Part shown: one piece after another, positions 30,871 through 32,698 of the stretch
Numbering within the stretch: the stretch's first letter is position 1
Layout of the letters: the number at the start of each line of letters is the position of its first letter
NCBI GenBank assembly: GCA_003696675.1
Contig: RFGH01000220.1
Span: forward strand, 1-32,698
Source of the DNA: Planctomycetota bacterium
Lineage (GTDB): Bacteria; Planctomycetota; Phycisphaerae; Phycisphaerales; UBA1924
Direction of reading: 5' to 3'
Length of the DNA stretch: 32,698 bases
Made by a program: the position numbers and the translations under genes
The notes under the pieces: generated by a model
What the model saw: only the letters and a program-made list of their open reading frames with translations
What the model was told of the DNA's origin: nothing
Databases searched by the model: none

Positions 30871-31674
30871 TCAGCGGTCGCGGCCGCGGAGGCCGTCGGT
30901 GGTGGTGTGGCCCGGCGCGGTGAAGAACACGGTGGATCGCTCGACGAACGGACCCGTGAGGTCCTTGGCGACGATGGCCGAGGCGTCGGCGAAGCCGTAG
31001 GTCTGGCGGAGGTTGGTGTCGGCGTCGATGTCGCGCTGTCGGTTGAGCCAGACGGACGACCAGTCGTAGACGAGCATTTTGGCGGCGGGGAAGGCGATCT
31101 CGGCGGTGCGTGTCGGGCGGAGGTGGGACGGCGCGGGCGGGGTGGTCTCGGAGAAATACTCCGGCGCGGCGAACATCGTGGCGGTGGCGATGAAGGAGCC
31201 GCCGGTGACGCCCGCGCCGTCGTCGCGATCGCGGAAGGCGGGCCAGTGCTCGCGCTCGGGGTAGAGCACGGCGCGGAGTTCGGGGCTGTGCCGGACGGCC
31301 GCGGTGGCCCAGTAGCGCACCTGGTCGCGGGGGGAGAGGCCGCGGTGCGGGCCGATGGGCCGCGGGCTCGGGCTGAGCCCGTCGAGATCGCCGGCGACGA
31401 GGTAGGGGTGGGTATCGGCGTTGTCGGCGGAGTAGGCGGCGAGTGTCTGGAGGACGCTGCGGTGGTTGGCGAGCGAGGTTGAGAACCGGGCGGTGCGCCG
31501 GGCGGAGGTGAGGGCGGGGAGGAGGAGGGCCAGGAGGAGAGCGACAACGGCGATGGCCGCGAAAAGTTCGAGGATGGTGAAGGCGTGACGGACCGGTGCG
31601 TTGGAGGACACGGCTTGCGAGACAAGCCGTGGCACCCTTGGGGCGAGGTGGTTGGTCATGCGTGCCTTGGCCAT
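30871..31674 (-). CDS. Type II secretion pseudopilin-like protein (prepilin-type N-terminus)
   Basis: The protein has 267 residues. HAFTILELFAAIAVVALLLALLLPALTSARRTARF is a prepilin-type methylation and cleavage motif: cleavage would fall just before FTILE, the mature Glu5 is present, and one hydrophobic helix follows. The rest is a globular domain with ANHRSVLQTLAAYSADN, HPYLVAGDLDG and FRDRDDGAGVTGGSFIATATMF, as in the many planctomycete xcpT/G-like proteins. The leader is long (about 31 residues) because it includes a translated copy of the dispersed repeat (PRVPRLVSQAV); a GTG inside the repeat is an alternative start. It converges on the histidine kinase with 3 bases between stops, and follows the exported protein gene (31678) by 3 bases, clearly one operon. 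Confidence 0.82.
   Translation of the reverse strand: MAKARMTNHLAPRVPRLVSQAVSSNAPVRHAFTILELFAAIAVVALLLALLLPALTSARRTARFSTSLANHRSVLQTLAAYSADNADTHPYLVAGDLDGLSPSPRPIGPHRGLSPRDQVRYWATAAVRHSPELRAVLYPEREHWPAFRDRDDGAGVTGGSFIATATMFAAPEYFSETTPPAPSHLRPTRTAEIAFPAAKMLVYDWSSVWLNRQRDIDADTNLRQTYGFADASAIVAKDLTGPFVERSTVFFTAPGHTTTDGLRGRDR
31609..31637 (-). repeat. Dispersed inverted-repeat element, copy B (inside the pseudopilin leader)
   Basis: cacggcttg (31609-31617), cgaga, caagccgtg (31623-31631), then gcaccc. It is the reverse complement of copy A over 29 bases. It is read in frame as PRVPRLVSQAV in the pseudopilin leader and could form a hairpin in that mRNA. Confidence 0.8.
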
Positions 31675-31677
31675 GGT

Positions 31678-32580
31678 TCAGTAGACGAAGAACACCTTGT
31701 ATGCGTCGCCGAGATTGCCGACGGAGACCATGTCGATGCACCACTTGCCGAGGTCGTCCGACCAGAAGGCGTGGAGCACGAGCGGCCAGCGCGTGTTGTC
31801 TGGCTCGATCACGACCACGCCCACGCGGGCGCGGAGCGTCGGGGCGGTCTGGTTGAGCAAATCCTCGCGGCTGGGTCCTGCGGTCATGTAGCCCTGCAGG
31901 CCGCCGCCGCGTGCGCCGGTCCAGAAGGTCTCGCCCCGCGGCGGCTCCGGCGGTGACCAGGGCAGGTGGGCGTTCTGGAACCAGAGTTGGACGAGGACGG
32001 CGTCCGGGCTGTCGACGATGCCTGCAATGCGCAGCGGCTTTGCTTCCGGATCGGTGTTGGCCTTGGCGTGGAAGTAGCGGAATATGTCTTCGCCGGTGAG
32101 CGAATCGGGCGGGGGCGCGCCGGTCGCGTGCGTCCATGTTTCGGTCAGGAAGTGTCGTTGTTCGAGTTCGGCCCGGTTCAGGAAGCGGTCCTTGCGACCC
32201 AGCCTCCACGCGATATAGGCATCGGCGTCGGAGTTGAGGACGGCGAAGTGAAGAAACTCGGCCATGAGGCGCGTGATACGGAGCCGGTGGGATTCGGCCT
32301 GATCGGGGGAGAGAATCGTCGGTACGAGGGAGTTCGGCGGTGGGAGTGGCTGAATGGGGGCCGCGGCGAGGATGGCACGGAGATCGTCGACGCTGGTGTC
32401 TGCGTCGACGGCGCGGACGGGGAGCGCGGCGTAGTCGGATTCGGAGACCTCGAAGGCGGCCTGTTCCTCGTCGGAGAGGGCGAAGGGATCGGGCGGTGTG
32501 CGGCGTGACCACAGGACGGCCGCGAGCGAGGCGAGGGCGATCGCGGTGACCGAGGCGGCGAGCGTGGTGCGGGCACGCAT
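31678..32580 (-). CDS. Exported protein of unknown function
   Basis: The protein has 300 residues. MRARTTLAASVTAIALASLAAVLW is an N-terminal signal anchor or signal peptide, without a lipobox. The extracytoplasmic part has FALSDEEQAAFEVSE, a helical ITRLMAEFLHFAVLNSDADAYIAWR region, TGEDIFRYFHAKANTD, and a C-terminal beta-rich piece with RARVGVVVIEPDNTRWPLVLHAFWSDDLGKWCIDMVSV. That end looks like an NTF2-like or Cif-type beta sheet, but I would not assign a family. It is co-transcribed with the pseudopilin and may act with a type II secretion-like apparatus. It is divergent from the gene starting at 32629. Confidence 0.68.
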   Translation of the reverse strand: MRARTTLAASVTAIALASLAAVLWSRRTPPDPFALSDEEQAAFEVSESDYAALPVRAVDADTSVDDLRAILAAAPIQPLPPPNSLVPTILSPDQAESHRLRITRLMAEFLHFAVLNSDADAYIAWRLGRKDRFLNRAELEQRHFLTETWTHATGAPPPDSLTGEDIFRYFHAKANTDPEAKPLRIAGIVDSPDAVLVQLWFQNAHLPWSPPEPPRGETFWTGARGGGLQGYMTAGPSREDLLNQTAPTLRARVGVVVIEPDNTRWPLVLHAFWSDDLGKWCIDMVSVGNLGDAYKVFFVY

Positions 32581-32617
32581 GCGGGATGTACCGGTGGGGC
32601 GGGCGGGGCGGTTGCGG

Positions 32618-32623
32618 TAGGAT
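32618..32623 (+). promoter_or_regulatory. TAGGAT -10-like box 5 bases before a start codon
   Basis: TAGGAT followed by CGGGC and the ATG at 32629. The same AGGA could instead act as a weak Shine-Dalgarno, so leaderless transcription is less sure here. Confidence 0.32.
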
Positions 32624-32628
32624 CGGGC

Positions 32629-32698
32629 ATGGATGATGCGGCATTGCCCGATTACGAGAAGCTTGGGGCGTTCTATCTCGGGCGGACGGTCGCGGGGG
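32629..32698 (+). CDS. Start of a protein resembling HerA/DUF87-type ATPases (runs off the window)
   Basis: Only 23 residues are visible, including PDYEKLGAFYLGRTVAG. The YEKLGxFYLG opening recalls bacterial ATP-binding proteins of the HerA/DUF853 group, where it precedes a P-loop about 40 residues further on. That P-loop is outside the window. The family guess rests on recall of this opening alone. Confidence 0.4.
   Translation, partial: MDDAALPDYEKLGAFYLGRTVAG

Noticed and set aside
1-32698. CRISPR arrays
   Set aside because: The only repeated unit is the 29-base palindrome, with two full copies 4.5 kb apart in opposite orientation. There are no regularly spaced repeats and no cas genes.

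Overview
The window is about 32.7 kb of very GC-rich bacterial chromosome, with genes on both strands and no gene-free stretch longer than about 300 bases. The content suggests a planctomycete, probably Phycisphaerae-like. Signs are a pseudopilin-type exported protein, a small membrane protein starting with a PGLGHI motif, stripped-down flagellins, and a dispersed cacggcttg/caagccgtg inverted repeat that I recall from such genomes. This placement is an inference. No rRNA, tRNA or CRISPR array was seen.

Layout. 1-2.5 kb: the start of ispE (minus), a Nif3-like protein and a sugar-nucleotide-type epimerase. 2.6-8.2 kb: an accessory patch with a large frameshifted phage virion-type polyvalent protein (P-loop kinase + ART-like domain + long helical region), two coupled small membrane proteins and a beheaded YHS-domain gene. 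8.2-15.2 kb: a sulfate activation locus in two divergent arms, cysC-cysQ-SLC13 permease on minus and cysD-cysN on plus. A lower-GC, cysteine-rich exported protein sits between the arms. 15.2-17 kb: two short flagellins and a 75-aa protein on minus. 17-22.4 kb: zinc-ribbon membrane protein, hypothetical protein, GT2 glycosyltransferase, RNA helicase (DEVD variant), M42-type aminopeptidase and PPK2 kinase.

22.4-27 kb is the most unusual part. An autocleavable (LexA/CI-like, S24) repressor faces a compact four-gene operon: a double-HTH protein, an ABC ATPase fused to a GNAT acetyltransferase, an 85-aa protein and a complete phage large terminase. There is no portal, capsid or tail gene. The two transcription units share fully overlapping candidate promoters, and a dyad lies just downstream. 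It looks like a damage-inducible DNA-handling or packaging module that is either a prophage relic or a domesticated system.

27-32.7 kb: coupled small membrane proteins, a very acidic 86-aa protein, a basic/acidic hypothetical protein, a hybrid histidine kinase, a pseudopilin whose leader contains the dispersed repeat, an exported hypothetical protein, and the start of a probable ATPase gene.

Regulatory architecture: at least nine genes have a TANNNT (-10-like) box only 5-7 bases before the start codon and no Shine-Dalgarno sequence, which suggests frequent leaderless transcription. Other genes carry strong Shine-Dalgarno sequences.
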